Part shown: positions 24,217-36,604 of the stretch, piece after piece
Layout of the letters: the number at the start of each line of letters is the position of its first letter
How positions within the stretch are numbered: position 1 is the stretch's first letter
Source of the DNA: Symbiodinium kawagutii
Lineage: Eukaryota; Sar; Dinophyceae; Suessiales; Symbiodiniaceae
DNA length: 64,000 nt
Direction: 5' to 3'
Assembly: GCA_009767595.1 (NCBI GenBank)
Contig: VSDK01013795.1
Span: 17,022 to 81,021 of the forward strand
Notes under the pieces: model-generated
What the model saw: the letters and a program-made list of their open reading frames with translations, nothing else
What the model was told of the DNA's origin: nothing
The model's database searches: none
Made by a program: the position numbers and the translations under genes

Positions 24217-24428
24217 CTGGGTGCGAGCTGCGGCATTGGATCCTGTCAGCTTTCACTGGTCCAGTATCCAAGGCCAAGAAGGAGCTCAACGCCGCCGTCG
24301 CAACCTCTGTGTTGCAGCACGTCGTTATCTCATGCCAGCCCTGCATTGGCATCAAGGAGGAGAACCCACGACGCGGCTACGGCTACGGATCTTGCACCAT
24401 TGAGGCTGCGGAGCGGGGACCAAAGTGA
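24217..24428 (+). CDS. Candidate terminal exon, unknown protein
   Basis: After acceptor tttacag the frame has strong G/C bias and includes SKAKKELNAAVATSVLQHVV and KEENPRRGYGYGSCTIEAAE, ending GRPK-type basic residues before TGA at 24426-24428. GA-rich microsatellite DNA follows at once, consistent with the end of a gene. No family recognised. Confidence 0.45.
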
Positions 24429-24557
24429 AGAGAGAGAAGAAAAATAATAATAGAAATATATAGAAATATAGCTGAAAGAATGTTAGACTGTAACAATAAT
24501 ATCAAGATGTATCAAGAATAGAAGAATTAGCTGAGTAATGGAGAAGGAGACAGAGAA

Positions 24558-24640
24558 GAAGAGAGAGAGAGAGAGAGAGAGAAAAAAAAAACATATAAAT
24601 GAAGAGAAGAGAAAGAGAGAGAGGTACAATTTTTACAATG
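24558..24640 (+). repeat. (GA)n-rich microsatellite
   Basis: A perfect GA run to about 24582 is followed by A-rich and GA-rich sequence. Confidence 0.9.
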
Positions 24641-24935
24641 ATATTTAGATTTGGGTGGAAATTGGATTTGAAGACTGCTATGACTATGATATATGCTGAA
24701 GCGCTTGTATTTTGTCAGTCTCTTGGGGCTTGACGGGGCTACCACATGATCCATTTTGATCCAGCAAGATCGGCACCTGGTGCTCATGCTTGCCTCATAG
24801 CGATAAATGTCGCAGCCATCCTCAGCCAATGTTTCAGTAATTACAAGACATGCAGTCACAAGCAGACATCGCATCACAAACAGCCAGCGACATCAGCCAG
24901 CAGCATTCAGATCAGTTACAGTCGCGGTGGTCCCC

Positions 24936-25238
24936 ATGGCTTCGAAGCAGATGGCGTTGCGTCGTTTTGGCCCAGTGATTCGCTTCAAATTCAAGGTCTT
25001 TTGCCCCGAGTGCGGCATGCGGGTGCAACAGAGCGATGTGGGTGAAGTCCGGGAGATGCGCGACGTGTGCAGAACGATGTGGCGAAAGTTCATGCAGCTG
25101 GATGACCGGCACTGCCCACTGTTCCGGACCTGCGAAGTCAACGACCACCGCCACTGCCACAGCGATGAAGCTGTCCCAGATGTGCCGCAAGCACCGAGCC
25201 TATGGCGACCCATGCCACGGCTCAAAGGCAGATCTTGA
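24936..25238 (+). CDS. Small Cys/His-rich protein, possible zinc-binding
   Basis: A 100-codon frame begins with ATG at 24936 (ccccATGG) and has strong codon bias throughout. It contains FCPECGMRVQQ (CxxC), then a Cys at DVCR, HCPLFRTC and NDHRHCHSD, giving enough Cys and His for one or two metal sites, but no standard zinc-finger spacing that I can name. The N-terminus is basic. It is intronless here or is the first exon of a longer gene. Function unknown. Confidence 0.5.
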   Translation: MASKQMALRRFGPVIRFKFKVFCPECGMRVQQSDVGEVREMRDVCRTMWRKFMQLDDRHCPLFRTCEVNDHRHCHSDEAVPDVPQAPSLWRPMPRLKGRS

Positions 25239-25239
25239 C

Positions 25240-26160
25240 GCGGCCCGATGCGTCCCAGAACGTTTCACTTACCTGGCACGGTGTCCAACCTTGCTGAGCG
25301 TTGAAGCCATTCAAGGACTTTGAATGTGTGGAAAAAGACGGGGTTGGGCATGGCACTTTCTGGAGAGGTCAGCCAGGATTTGGTCCCAAAGAACATTCAG
25401 GGATTCAGAAAGGCCGTAGGAATGGAAGGTCCGGTAGGTTGGGAATTGGGAACTAATGACTTGTGATGAGGTTAACTGTGACATGAGAGATTGTCCCCTG
25501 AATCATTCACTTTTCTCTCCATGATGGGAAGGAATTGTGAAGAACACTTATTCAGAAACAAAAACACATATATGATTTCTTTTTATTTATATGAACGTAA
25601 TATATTATATATAATATAAATTACAAATATATACCTTTTTTTAAAGTTATACACGCATATATACAGATGTTGATTCACATGTGCCATGGTCAAACTCCCA
25701 CTGTACATACTGGCATCATGCCATCCCACAGCCTGAAATAACGGATTGTTTTCGTTGGCGTTCCCTTCATTGGCGAATTGTTGTTTGGGGACGACCGTGT
25801 CTTTTTTTCTTAGTCATTTGGAATACCATGGTTTTCATGAATCCTAGGACCATACCCAATATATCGAGTTTTCATTTTGGCTGATATCGATCCAAATTCT
25901 TCACAACATTATATTATAGTTGCAATACCTTGCAATGTAAACCTTTGTGGGCCGTTCTCAATGGATAAACATACCATAATCAAACAAATGCATCTAACGA
26001 AGCCATGGAAAATCCATCGAAGTATACCTTTGTTTTCAAAAAGACATGTATCATCCAATATTCTGTTTGGATGGGCCACCTGCTCGCCTTCAGCTTCGCT
26101 AAACCCCTGGATGGCAATGGAGAAAAAAAACATCCAATATTCTTTTTTTGAATAAACCAC
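25240..26160. other. Gene-free AT-rich stretch
   Basis: AT-rich with TATA-type runs at 25595-25665; no coding signal. Confidence 0.4.
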
Positions 26161-26200
26161 AATTACCCCCCTTGTCGAACCCTGTGGTGGAGCATTTCGA

Positions 26201-26325
26201 GGCATCGATCCTCATCCAGCCGCTGCGCAACGCGCCAGGTGGATGATGATCTTCGAGACTGGGCCGACCCCGAAGACGTGGCACAACAGCTGATGCTCAG
26301 AGAAATGCCTGGGTCCCATGGGTGA
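26201..26325 (+). CDS. Candidate exon, unknown protein
   Basis: The frame VDDDLRDWADPEDVAQQLML then REMPGSHG, following a cag, has good codon bias and ends at a GTGAAA donor. A second frame upstream (VVEHFEASILIQPLRNAPG) is also coding-like and ends at GTGGAT, so the exact exon is unresolved. Confidence 0.4.
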
Positions 26326-26327
26326 AA

Positions 26328-26900
26328 TGGTGGTGATTTGATGGTTGGTGGTTGGCAAATGGTTAAGTAATGGCTATAGTGGATGGTTACTAAATTTTTC
26401 CTTGATGGTTGGTTGGTGGTTACTAAATGGTTAATGGTTCGTTATTGGTTACTCCTTCGTGGTGAGTTTGGGGGGTGTTGATGATTGTGTCATGGTTCTG
26501 ATAATTGGTAAATGGTTTTCATCATTGGTTAAGATCATTGGTTGCTCGTTGTTGGTCGATGGTCATGATCATTGGCTATTAATGATGTTTTACAAATGAT
26601 GATTCAATGGTGGCTAGTTGATGATGGTTAATGGCAACGGTTACAACCCTGGGTTGAAAATCGGTCGTTGGTGATGGTCATTGGTCAATCACGGCGAGTC
26701 GGCGAGTCATTGTACGCTTAATCATGGGTTGTTGGTGATGGTGGATGTTCGTGGTAGAGATCAAGCTGATGATTTATAATTGGAAATCGAAGATGTTTAG
26801 AATATCCATGGTCTCGTTGATGAGTATGATTAAAAGTGGCAAATGACGGTTGGTCGTTGAGAACCACTATGGGTGGACAGCATTTATTTTCTGAGGTTAC
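26328..26900. repeat. GGTTGGT-rich intron-like segment
   Basis: Dense degenerate copies of ATGGTTGGT, GGTTAATGG and ATCATTGGT on the plus strand, similar in character to 8390-9060. Lies directly after a candidate exon. Confidence 0.45.
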
Positions 26901-27074
26901 CCAGCACTAAAGTGGCTGGTAGTGAAAAAACATTATAAAATCACAAAAATCCACTGACTATCAACGACTACCTTTGGTCCCATGTGCAATGAGCGGCCGC
27001 CTACAGTGTCCAATGACTAAATCTCGATGAATCTCATCATCCAGTCTTGGGAACACAACCTTAGCCTTTCCCAG

Positions 27075-27279
27075 ATCCCAAGGGATCACCCGGAAGATCC
27101 CCAGGAACCCATCCTTTCCCCCAGGAAGGAGGCCTTGGGCGACGGGTTCACGACCCTTGAGATTCATCCCTCCAGCCCTGGCGACGTCTGCCGCGGTGCC
27201 GTGGCGCTAGCAGAACGCTTGCCGCTGGCCATGCCCGCCAGCGTCCCGGAAAGCTGGGAATGGCGCGTGTTGGCTCAAG
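27075..27279 (+). CDS. 68-codon exon of unknown gene
   Basis: From acceptor ttcccag, codon bias is strong: IPRDHPEDPQEPILSPRKEA, then TTLEIHPSSPGDVCRGAVAL and WEWRVLAQ. It ends at a GC donor in phase 1. No family recognised. Confidence 0.55.
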
Positions 27280-27485
27280 GCGACACTGGGGATGGACATG
27301 GATGGACTCGGCCCTGCATAGGCAGCTATTGCCATAGATGGGCCCTACATGGCTATAGAAGTGGGCTATAGAACCGTAGCTGCTCAGCACTGATCATGAT
27401 CACCCAGCTGTAACCATGGCTGCTAAGCAGTGGGATTATCACCCAACACATGATGAATCATGATGATACCACGGTGATTTCTGAG

Positions 27486-27715
27486 TTCTTCCCTTGGCTC
27501 GAAGCCCAACACTTGGGAGGACAGTGGCATCCGCTGTCGCCTTATATGTCTGGAGTCTTTGAAGGCGCACTGCGACATGATAAGCCACTGGCCACTGTGC
27601 AGCTCAATGGGCGCTTGGGCCTCTACTTGGTGGCCAACCTGGAGGACAAATTTTGCGCCAAGTCCTGGAATGCCTGGGATGGGTGGCTCCCTAGTGGAGG
27701 AGGTCCCAAGCACTA
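27486..27715 (+). CDS. Exon of unknown gene
   Basis: The frame FFPWLEAQHLGGQWHPLSPY, then VFEGALRHDKPLATVQLNGR and LGLYLVANLEDKFCAKSW has good codon bias and ends near a stop at 27713. Probably the same gene as 27075-27279. Family not recognised. Confidence 0.45.
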
Positions 27716-27778
27716 GGTTGTCCATGGATCATGACCTATCCTGGTGGAGTTTGGTGCCATGGTAACAGCATGTAATAG

Positions 27779-27887
27779 CCTCTGGTGATCTAGCATAGCA
27801 ATGGAAAATCACTATATTCTATAGAGAGACCCTGGGAAACCATCAACAATTGGTCTCTTTTCCCTTGCTATGTTAGATCACCAGAGG
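27779..27887. repeat. Near-perfect inverted repeat, 30-36 bp arms
   Basis: CCTCTGGTGATCTAGCATAG at the left end pairs with CTATGTTAGATCACCAGAGG at the right end, and the pairing continues inward to GAGACC/GGTCTC with one 14-base insertion in the left arm. The loop is about 20 bases. It fits a MITE or a long hairpin. Confidence 0.75.
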
Positions 27888-28383
27888 GTAGCTGTTGTTT
27901 ATCCAATTCTTTTCTTCTAAGCTTTGGGTCAGGTAACTCATTGCGATTCATTGGAGGGGTAACCTGACGCCAGCATTCGGGGAAAACACTATCATCATTT
28001 TTTGTAATCCGTTGTGGTGGATTACACGTTTCTCATCAACCAATTTCAGGAATAGTCGAAGCTGTTGCCTCCTGGGTGGTTATATAACTGTTACGTGTCA
28101 TGTTCAGCAAGCTTTTTCCCATGGCATCACATGTTCATTGCGCAACTGTTGTCGTGGATCCCCCAGATTGGTTACAACCAGCTTCAATCAGTTGTTACTG
28201 CCCGAATCAGACGTATAGATCCCTTACGCTTAGGATACATCCCTATCTACATATATCGTAAGCTGAGGGTGGCCTATGAATATGTCCCTAGCATGGGCTA
28301 GCATTAGTCCCATATGACCCCCACAATTGCTGCAAGGGCGGTCACAGCACTGCCAGCCCTGAAACACAGTGGTGTTGTGGCAG

Positions 28384-28509
28384 GATTTCACGGTGACTTT
28401 GGCCGAAGCCCTGAGTTTCCGCGGTGAAGCGGCTCGGCATCTCACAGCTTGGGAAAGGGAAGTCACTGCTGGGGACGTTTGCACCTCTGCCGGCGGGTTC
28501 AATGCATGA
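28384..28509 (+). CDS. Exon of unknown gene, 41 codons
   Basis: After acceptor tgtggcag, strongly biased codons read DFTVTLAEALSFRGEAARHL then TAWEREVTAGDVCTSAGG and reach TGA at 28507-28509; a GT donor (GGCGG/GTTCAA) shortly before it is an alternative end. Confidence 0.5.
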   Translation, partial: DFTVTLAEALSFRGEAARHLTAWEREVTAGDVCTSAGGFNA

Positions 28510-28555
28510 ATATTTGTTTGCGATGATGACTGGTGATGACTGGTGATCGTGATGG

Positions 28556-28557
<2 letters not shown>

Positions 28558-28609
<52 letters not shown>
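28558..28609 (+). repeat. (GAT)n microsatellite
   Basis: About 17 GAT units on the plus strand. Confidence 0.95.
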
Positions 28610-28610
<1 letters not shown>

Positions 28611-29740
28611 CCTTTTTGCAGCTTGAGCACCTTGCTTGACGGCCATTGACTCGGTATGCTGCGATTGACCATGCTCTTTGAGACGGTTGTCTCACATGGT
28701 ATTCAATCGGGAAAACTCGGGAAAATCAGCTATGCTTTGGGATTGTATATGCTGGGTCATTTTGGGTAACGTGAGTGCACTTGCAGCATAGCAAGGAAAC
28801 CTTCTGGTGTTTTTGACCTTGAATCTTTGAGGCTCCTGTATGTCTTCCCATCCTTTACAAACACTGCGTGAGATGCAAAGTTTGGCCTGGATACTTACTG
28901 CACGCCTTTCAACTTTGTCTACTAGCCTATCTTTGGCAGCTGGCATAAGCAGTGCAGGCGCAAAGGTCCAGGGTTTCTTTGCAGGCCTTGCCGTTTGATG
29001 TGCATCACTTGTTTACGCAACCCATCTTATATATTCTTATATAACGATCTTAGTGTGTATGCTCGCATGCGTGGTTCCATTTGCTTCTTTGGTATTTGCC
29101 ATGTAGGCCGATCTATGTCGGGGTCAGGGGTGCATAGACGACAGAACCAGCTGGAGAGTGTCTACCTCTCTCTTTCTTGATTTGTTTATGTGCTTGATAG
29201 GTTTTTTGTTTTTGTATTACAAGTTCAGCAAACCCCTGGGAACGTGCGCATTGCTTTAACCACACACACACAGCTGTTTGGAATTTCAAAGATGATGTTA
29301 TCAGTCAGTTTCAAGATATTGGCATATGCCCATCCAAGGTTTTGAGGGGAGCATTTCTCATCTTCTGAAAGGTATTTTTTTGCTTGAGGAAGCAGGCGCT
29401 TGTGAGTTCAACTGAGGGCATCAACGACCTTGAGCAGGTGCATTGTGTAGGCGGGCTGAAGTTGGATGCTTTTGGTATCCAACCTGTTGCTTGATGTTTC
29501 ACTTCACCGGGCAACAAAACCAGGATCATGTCTCTGCATATCTTGGTGAATTGCTTCTGTGATACTGGATCCTTTTCCAGCGACTGAGAGGCTTTGCTTT
29601 TGTTGCTTCTTGGAAATCTGGTTGGTGGTTTCAACCTGAGAAATCTGAGCCAACCAGAGGCTGAAGTGGTTCATCCTGATCACTTATGATCATTTCATGG
29701 GTTCATGGGATGCACCTTTGCTGCCGGCCTCCCCAGCAGG

Positions 29741-29905
29741 TTCCTGGTGTCCCTTGACGCGTTTCCTGCGCGGCCGCCCGTCCACGGAACCGGATCGCCG
29801 CAAACCCGAAGAGCTGGAGACCAAGGAGCCGGAAGAGGCCCAGGACCTGCTGCTGATCTGGAGCTCATGTGGAGCAGATGGGCCAAGAGAATTCACAAAG
29901 AAGTA
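29741..29905 (+). CDS. Exon of unknown gene, charged
   Basis: Of three open frames the best reads LRGRPSTEPDRRKPEELETK then EPEEAQDLLLIWSSCGADG and stops at TAG 29903-29905. Codon bias is strong, but the other frames are also GC-rich, so the frame is not certain. Confidence 0.4.
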
Positions 29906-30207
29906 GGGGTCGTGGCCAGGAAGGATGCTTAATGATGGTTAATGCATGGTGAATCATGGTTTAAGTAGATTATTGGATGATGATATTGAATGTCCTTATT
30001 CACTTTCCCTCCTTGGTCTTTTCTGTTCTCTCCTTCTCTCTCTCTCTATATGTTTTTACTTTTTATGCGCACATGCGCACACTCACATTTGTTTCTCGTT
30101 GGCTACATCTGATTATACATGTCTACGTACATATGCTTCCCCCATTTGTCGGGTGGCTGCGCTGCTCGCCTCTGGCCCAAGGTCAGTCTCACCACTGGAG
30201 GTGGCGG

Positions 30208-30252
30208 TTGAGAGAGAGAGAGAGATAATATATATATATATATATATTTGTG
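30208..30252. repeat. (GA)n/(TA)n microsatellite
   Basis: A GA run passes into a TA run and then TG/TA. Confidence 0.9.
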
Positions 30253-30707
30253 TGTGTATATCTATATGTATTTATTTATTTACTTGCGTTATGCATTCAT
30301 TGGTACTATACACGAACATGTGGCAACCATCCAGCAATCTAGCAGAATTCTATCAGGTATTTGGGATTGATTGTTTCCGCTTTGTTTGCAGTGCCAGAAC
30401 GGAAATACCCAGCTACTGATCGAACTTGACATGACCCAATAGTTTTCCTGTGTAGATGCGGAAATGTACAGAATCCTTTGCGCGCTCAAGGCAATCGTCC
30501 ATTCTGTGCTGCGTTGTGGATTCCAAGTTTTGGTTGATAATTGCAGCAGGCCTGAGCCAATGCAGACTAGAAAAAGCTTGGTTGAAGCGAGACCCTACAG
30601 CACCAGAATGTGCTTGGGTTAACCCCCAACCACAACAAGGACACCCTTAAATACCAGCGGGCACGGATTCATCCTGCCGACCTGGCTGTAGGTTCAAGAG
30701 GTTGCAG

Positions 30708-30822
30708 GCTGCGATGCCTTGCACGTGCGAACTCTGGCAGGGAAGCTGGTCTTTTCTCAGAAGCGGTCCAGCCGACAGCATTTCCACGACTTGCTGGCCG
30801 AGCTACTTGGATTTCTCAGTGG
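30708..30822 (+). CDS. Candidate exon, unknown protein
   Basis: After acceptor gttgcag the frame reads CDALHVRTLAGKLVFSQKRS then SRQHFHDLLAELLGFL with good bias. HVRTLAGK is reminiscent of the first strand and turn of ubiquitin-like folds, but the match is too short to call. Confidence 0.4.
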
Positions 30823-31928
30823 TTGCTGCGGTTGCTGTTTTTTTATCAGGACAGTCAGCAGCAGCTATAATGTAGGTCAGTTTGCTGTTTGGAAATTGAT
30901 GAAATTTGCATATTTAACTAGGCATATGCTGTTTCCATACTATTTTTATTTTCTGGCCATGAAAATACCCTCCATTGCGTTATGCCTTTATGTGTGTTTT
31001 CCTGGGCTGTGTGATGATTGCGGTGACATGCATGCATCGGTAGATGTACAATGTATTGTTTGTGTCCCCTCTAGCTCCCAAATCACTTCAGAGATTGTAG
31101 TGCTATGGCCAATCCTCATATCCAACTTCAGTGCTGCACCTTTTGGACAACTGTATGTGCTCTTGATCCTGGTAAGCGAACTGCTGTTGGCTGCTGTTCG
31201 CAACGTTTCCGGATCTCTGGTAGATAGGAATCATGCCTTGGCACAGCGAAGGCATATTTGGGTACTGCTTTGCAGTACATGAATGTCGTCTTACAACCTA
31301 TGGGGCTTGAGGCTTTGTACAGTGGGAGGGGGGGGGGGTTCCTGGCCCTGCATTCTAAGTGGTGAGTCCATCATATTTCAAATGCTACAAAATCTGTTTG
31401 TTGCAGTGCATGTTTGATATTTCGATGGAAACTTCCTTGGCCGCTCAGCAGAATTACAGCCGACCCTCCATGAGATATGCTGAATGGAATGCGGCACAGA
31501 AATCCCTCATTTAGCAGGTTGCTTTGTGTAGTGATCCACATGGCTTGGCTGCTGTTGACATTGACACTTTGCCTATGCATCGTATGAATGATATTGAGCA
31601 ATGAACCCGATCATGCCAACATTGCCAGTAGTTTCAGCCCAAGAAGACATTCACTGTTCAATGCTGCGGTTCAAACTTGGAAAAAAAATAGAACACAATA
31701 CGTAGAAGATATCCACATTCCAGAGACTCTAAGCGTAACAGTATGCAATCATAACCATGAATAATCATGAATGGGGATATGCATAACCAACCATGATCAT
31801 GTAATCATAACAATATATGAACAACCAACCATATGAATAACCAACCATGATATGCACAGCCAATATAATGCTTCCTCGCATGCCATGGGGACGGTTGCTG
31901 CTGCCCCGCTCTTAGGTGTGCCCAGCAG

Positions 31929-32044
31929 ATGAAAACCTCGCAGAGGCGGTTGCAACTGTTGGATGGCACCACCAGGAGTGCCTGGGGCCGTTGGACCGCC
32001 CACACCATGAAGCACCCGCTGAAGATGCCATGATTTGTCGAGCC
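31929..32044 (+). CDS. Candidate exon, unknown protein
   Basis: After cagcag the frame ENLAEAVATVGWHHQECLGP then LDRPHHEAPAEDAMICRAG has coding bias and ends at a GTTGGT donor. No family recognised. Confidence 0.35.
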
Positions 32045-33062
32045 GGTTGGTGAACGGAGCCCCAAATGGTTGAAGGAACCACTCCATGTCATGATTTCAT
32101 TACGAAATTGTGAAATGGAAGCCCCAAATCGTTGGTTGAGCCGCTGTGCAGCTTGCGGCCGTCCGTGAACATGCTGACATCCCTCACCACGATGATGCAA
32201 GCATCAATTGGCGTAAGGTCGTAGTCGGAAAGGCTGCGACAACAAACATGGACACCAAATGTTGGATGGCAGCAGCAGAACATCCCCAGTTTTTGTTGCA
32301 AAAAGTTGGATTTCTCATCGGGGAAAGGGGGTCAGGCACATTGGAGCGATGATGTGGGATACCTCGTGGCACCAAAAAACCAAAGCAGCAGATGGGAGCT
32401 CAAAATGACCCATTCCTGGTGATGTCAGACTCTCCCTTCCGGAAAATCTTTGGATTCCCGACTAAATCTTAGGTTTCCAGTCTAGCTAAGGTTCCTTGGG
32501 GTCAATAAATCTCAGCGGGATGGCCCAAAAGTCCACAGTGGGGCCGGGCCACTCAGCGGGAGACAGGATCCAGTGCGATGAGGAGTTGCAGAAGGTGATG
32601 GAGGCACATGCTGTTTACCCTTGCATGTCCTTACAACGTCATGGCACCCGCATTTGTGGTCGTTGAGGGTACCCAGAAACGAACTATTAATATATTATAT
32701 ATATATATGGTAGCCACATGATAGACACATGAAGCCACGGACTGAGCAAGCTCATTAGGAATCTTAATCCATTGAATGAGCCATGAATAGCTTAAGATGA
32801 TGGGGATTGGATGGAAAGCCATGTCTTTTGCCACCAGCATGAAGGAATGAAAAGGTACAACTCTCAAAATGCGAAGAGAATGGAGAAAGGAGCAATAGCA
32901 TGCACCCAGTCCTACTGGGAAATGTTGGTGACCTATCCCAGGTAGACCCAGTGGAAGCTTCTGAAAACGTTGTGAACATTGCAGAATTTCGCTCATCGTC
33001 AGCTTGGTCAGTGGCCCAAACTCCCACAACTCACAACGGCACCCCCCACTGCCAAGCACCAC

Positions 33063-33211
33063 AAGCATGGCACAGCGAGGCCCCCGAGCTTGGTGTGCTG
33101 GATTTGTCAGTGCTCGTGGGTCCTGAGCCACCTGTGGAGCACTCAGTGAACAAGGAAGCGATTCCGGAGGACTTGCCCGGCGAGATGAAGAGCCACTGGG
33201 CACGTGCTTGA
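33063..33211 (+). CDS. Candidate exon, unknown acidic protein
   Basis: The frame ELGVLDLSVLVGPEPPVEHS then VNKEAIPEDLPGEMKSHWAR is well biased and runs to TGA at 33209-33211. Left border uncertain. Confidence 0.4.
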
Positions 33212-33486
33212 CAGGTTGATGCCTGTGCATTTGGTGGTTGGTCTGTGTGTCACAGCGGTTGTGGCAATTGTACTCGGATTTGCACTGGCATTGCTACTGG
33301 TAGTATGAGGCACTATTGGTCGTAGTGCCTGTGTTGTTGCACTGGGTCAGGTGTAATTGTGGTAGTGGTAGTTTGGTGGTGGCAACACTTTGAGGAGGAG
33401 GACTGGGCAAGCGAAGGAGGAGGAGGAGGAGGAAGAGGAGGAGGAGGGATAATGAGGACAGGTAGTAGCCGTCGTTGTTGTTGAGG

Positions 33487-33696
<210 letters not shown>

Positions 33697-34299
33697 GTGC
33701 TGCCGCTGCTGCTGCTATTGCTTTTTCTATTGCTATTGCTGTCGCCGTTGTGCTAGTAGTAGTCCTGCTATCAGTGCTAGCCGTTTTGGTTGTTGTTGTT
33801 GTTTTTGTTGTTGTTGTTGTTGTTGTTGCTGCAATTCTCTTGGAGCACTATCCTTGTTTATGGTTCGTGACATGCCAGCGATGCTTTGATTGAAAACTGT
33901 TGGGATCCATATTCTTTTCTGAGCAGGCCAAGGTGGAAATATGCAAACCATCTTTTGCCAGTGAAGCAAATCTAGCGTGATGTGTCTCTCCCTGTTTCCG
34001 TTTCCCTTGATATTCATAATTTGATTATGTTTTTGCATCTGGTGCCCCACCATTGAACCATCAGCCTGGTAGATCTGGTAGTCACCCTAGTGATGTTCAC
34101 CAACTTAGCTAGCTTAGCAGCTTGGCTTAGCGAACTAGGGCCTACCTCCCAACTTGTGATGTTCCTGGCCAAGGCAGTTGTGCTCTGCAAAGGGCCCTCC
34201 TGGCAGCTCTCAGAAATTTGTCCTGATCCCAAGCCGAGCAGTTGCAGGGATCGGCCCGTGACGCCGACGGGTGACAGCCGACTGTGTCTCTTCGTTGCT

Positions 34300-35650
34300 T
34301 GTTTTGTGTAGTCAAATCAGGAGGTAGAAAAAACAAACAGATGCATTGTGTATGCATCAATACGCATTGAAATGCACATTGCTTGCATGTTGGAGATGTT
34401 GATTTTTGCACCACACATCCCATGGGATTTAAGCAGTTGGCTGCAGTTATCGATGGTGTTGCATCTTGCACAGTGGCGACAAGTCAACAAAACTGGGGCC
34501 ATGCCCTGCTCCACCTTTAGACCGCTGCTTCTGCGGAAGCTCTTGCGATCGAGCTGTTGGTTTGTACAGAGCCAGTTAAGGACAGCTCAAAAGGCGCTGC
34601 CGGGATCTACCAGGGCTGCGGCTGCTGGGGGGGTGGTTCAGATTGGTTGACTTTTGAGCAGGGACGCCAGTACAGCAGCAGGTGCCCAACAGAGAGAGAG
34701 AGAGAGAGAGAGCAGCAGTAGGTTTGGATGTTGGGCCTTTTTTGAGGGATTGGTGCTCTGTGATGAGCTCGAAGGTGAACTTTTTGGGCATCATCATCTA
34801 TTCACACCGCCATTCTGCTCCGGCCCTGCCGTTGGCAGTTGTCGCACTAAGGTAAAAACAAAGAGAGCTTGCCTCCTTGTCGATGCCTTTTGCTGTGGAA
34901 AAAATGCGTGGTCGTACACCAGCTGCCAGAGGATGAAAACCTGGATAAGTAGAGACAGCGGATACAGTAGTACTTCTATACAAGTTGATGGTAGTTGATG
35001 CATTTGACAAGGTACGTTAATGTTCGTGATGTTAGGCTACATGATTACCTGCACACAAAGTATAGAACCTTTTTGTTGTGTTCCAATGCATGCTGTACTA
35101 CAGCTTCCGGAGCTTACATCAGCGCGCAAACACCCATGTTGCCCATGTGTGCATTAAATGACATGTGTTATGTGTTCACGTATGTTCTCAGATGTCAAAA
35201 TACTTTCATTGGTCATAATTCGTCACAAATTAAATGCAGTATAAGTTTGTGCCGAGACTGTCGGGTGCCACAACCTCACAGCACGAAGTGCATTTGCAAC
35301 CTGAAAATTTGCAAAGGATGGGGCATGAGTACTCATGAATGTTTCATTGGAACCTGCAGACTAGGCAGAGATACCATCGCATGGCATGGGTACGCCATAG
35401 TATTGGAAAGTGTAGGCTTTAACCAGGGGACTATGCGACTGTGACTCAGGATCCAGCTGAGTGCTTGCTAAGAATGAGTTCGAGAGAGAGCCCTGATGGC
35501 AACATGTTCACTGGATCCCCGGCATGGTTGATGCCAAAAAAAATCCAGGAAACCCTTAGAATTGCTGGTTAAAACATGGGTTTTCTGCAGATTTTCTCAT
35601 CAACCCACGCCAGTGACTGAGATTGAGGGACGTTATGCTACTGTTCTGCA
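34300..35650. other. Gene-free stretch
   Basis: Apart from the GA microsatellite I see only unbiased open frames. Confidence 0.35.
34690..34712 (+). repeat. (GA)n microsatellite
   Basis: Eleven to twelve GA units. Confidence 0.9.
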
Positions 35651-35681
35651 GCTTCGGTCACCGCTGCCTTGTTTTTGTGCA

Positions 35682-35750
35682 GGCGACCACTGGAAGACTT
35701 GCCGTTCGCCCGGGGCCCCCAGGGACCCCAGGGGCCGGGACGGCTGGGGT
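35682..35750 (+). CDS. Short candidate exon
   Basis: Between acceptor ttgtgcag and a GTGAGG donor, 23 codons read DHWKTCRSPGAPRDPRGRDG. Both splice signals are good; no family recognised. Confidence 0.4.
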
Positions 35751-36475
35751 GAGGGCCGATGAACATCAACGATGTCATGCTTGAGTAGCTCAGTCCGGTT
35801 GGTTGATAAACTGATATGTTTTTTCCGCAGGAAAGAGCCAAGGTGCCATGGAATGCACGGGTTAGCGTGGGGGTTGTGGGTTTTGTTGCCCTCTCTTGCT
35901 TTCAAACAATGTGATGTATCAAGCAGATCAATATCCACTTTGTGTTGGAACGATGTCAACAACGTGCTTGACGTCATCGTGCTTGCGCCGTTGCATCAAC
36001 CTTTGCTAGCAACAGTGGCATAGTGCATGTGGCCCCTGATACTGCAATTGCTTTACTTATCTTTACTTCCCGCTCCCTCTCCCTCTCCTCCTATCCCTAT
36101 CCCTATTCCTATCCTTCTCTGTCTCTCCCCCTTTTTTCCTATATTTGCATATAAGTTTAGATGTGCTTGTGCGCTCTAATAGCCGAGCAGTGGAGTCCAG
36201 TACCATCAAGCATCGCTACAACTGCGATGTTTGCCCAATTGAACTGATTTTTCGGGTGCCACTTGAAACCAGCAACCTCCGACCCACTACACTGCTGCCA
36301 ACCACCACTGCACCCAGAAGTGCTTGATGTGTTGTCTGAGCTCAGCCCGGGTTCGCAGGTTTGGTGGGCTTCTGCTTAGATCGGCACCAGGCATTGCCAC
36401 AGGTTGGAGCGCCGTGGAGAAACCCCAAGGAACTGTGCTGATTTCCCAAATTAAACAGTAAAAATACAAAAGGTC

Positions 36476-36604
36476 GTTTCTCAAGCCATAGGGAATCACA
36501 AGAATGGGAGTTGATTTTTTTTTCAATTGATGATTTTGAAATCGATTGTATTTTTTAAAGAGTCAGTGGATGATTTGGGGGGTTCCCTATTCTTTCAGAA
36601 ACCA
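36476..36604. repeat. Inverted-repeat element, family 1 (copy 4)
   Basis: GTTTCTCAAGCCATAGGGAA at the left and TTCCCTATTCTTTCAGAAAC at the right, with GGATGATTTGGGGGG inside. Somewhat diverged. Confidence 0.55.

Noticed and set aside
28230..28695. Minus-strand frames with Ile or His runs
   Set aside because: Shadows of a GAT repeat and of the plus-strand exon 28384-28509.
30719..31282. 187-codon ORF with hydrophobic segments as a membrane protein
   Set aside because: Only the first 35 codons show coding bias; the hydrophobic part is T-rich intron-like sequence.
32631..33230. 199-codon minus-strand frame
   Set aside because: No codon bias or motif, and it lies opposite a better plus-strand exon (33063-33211).
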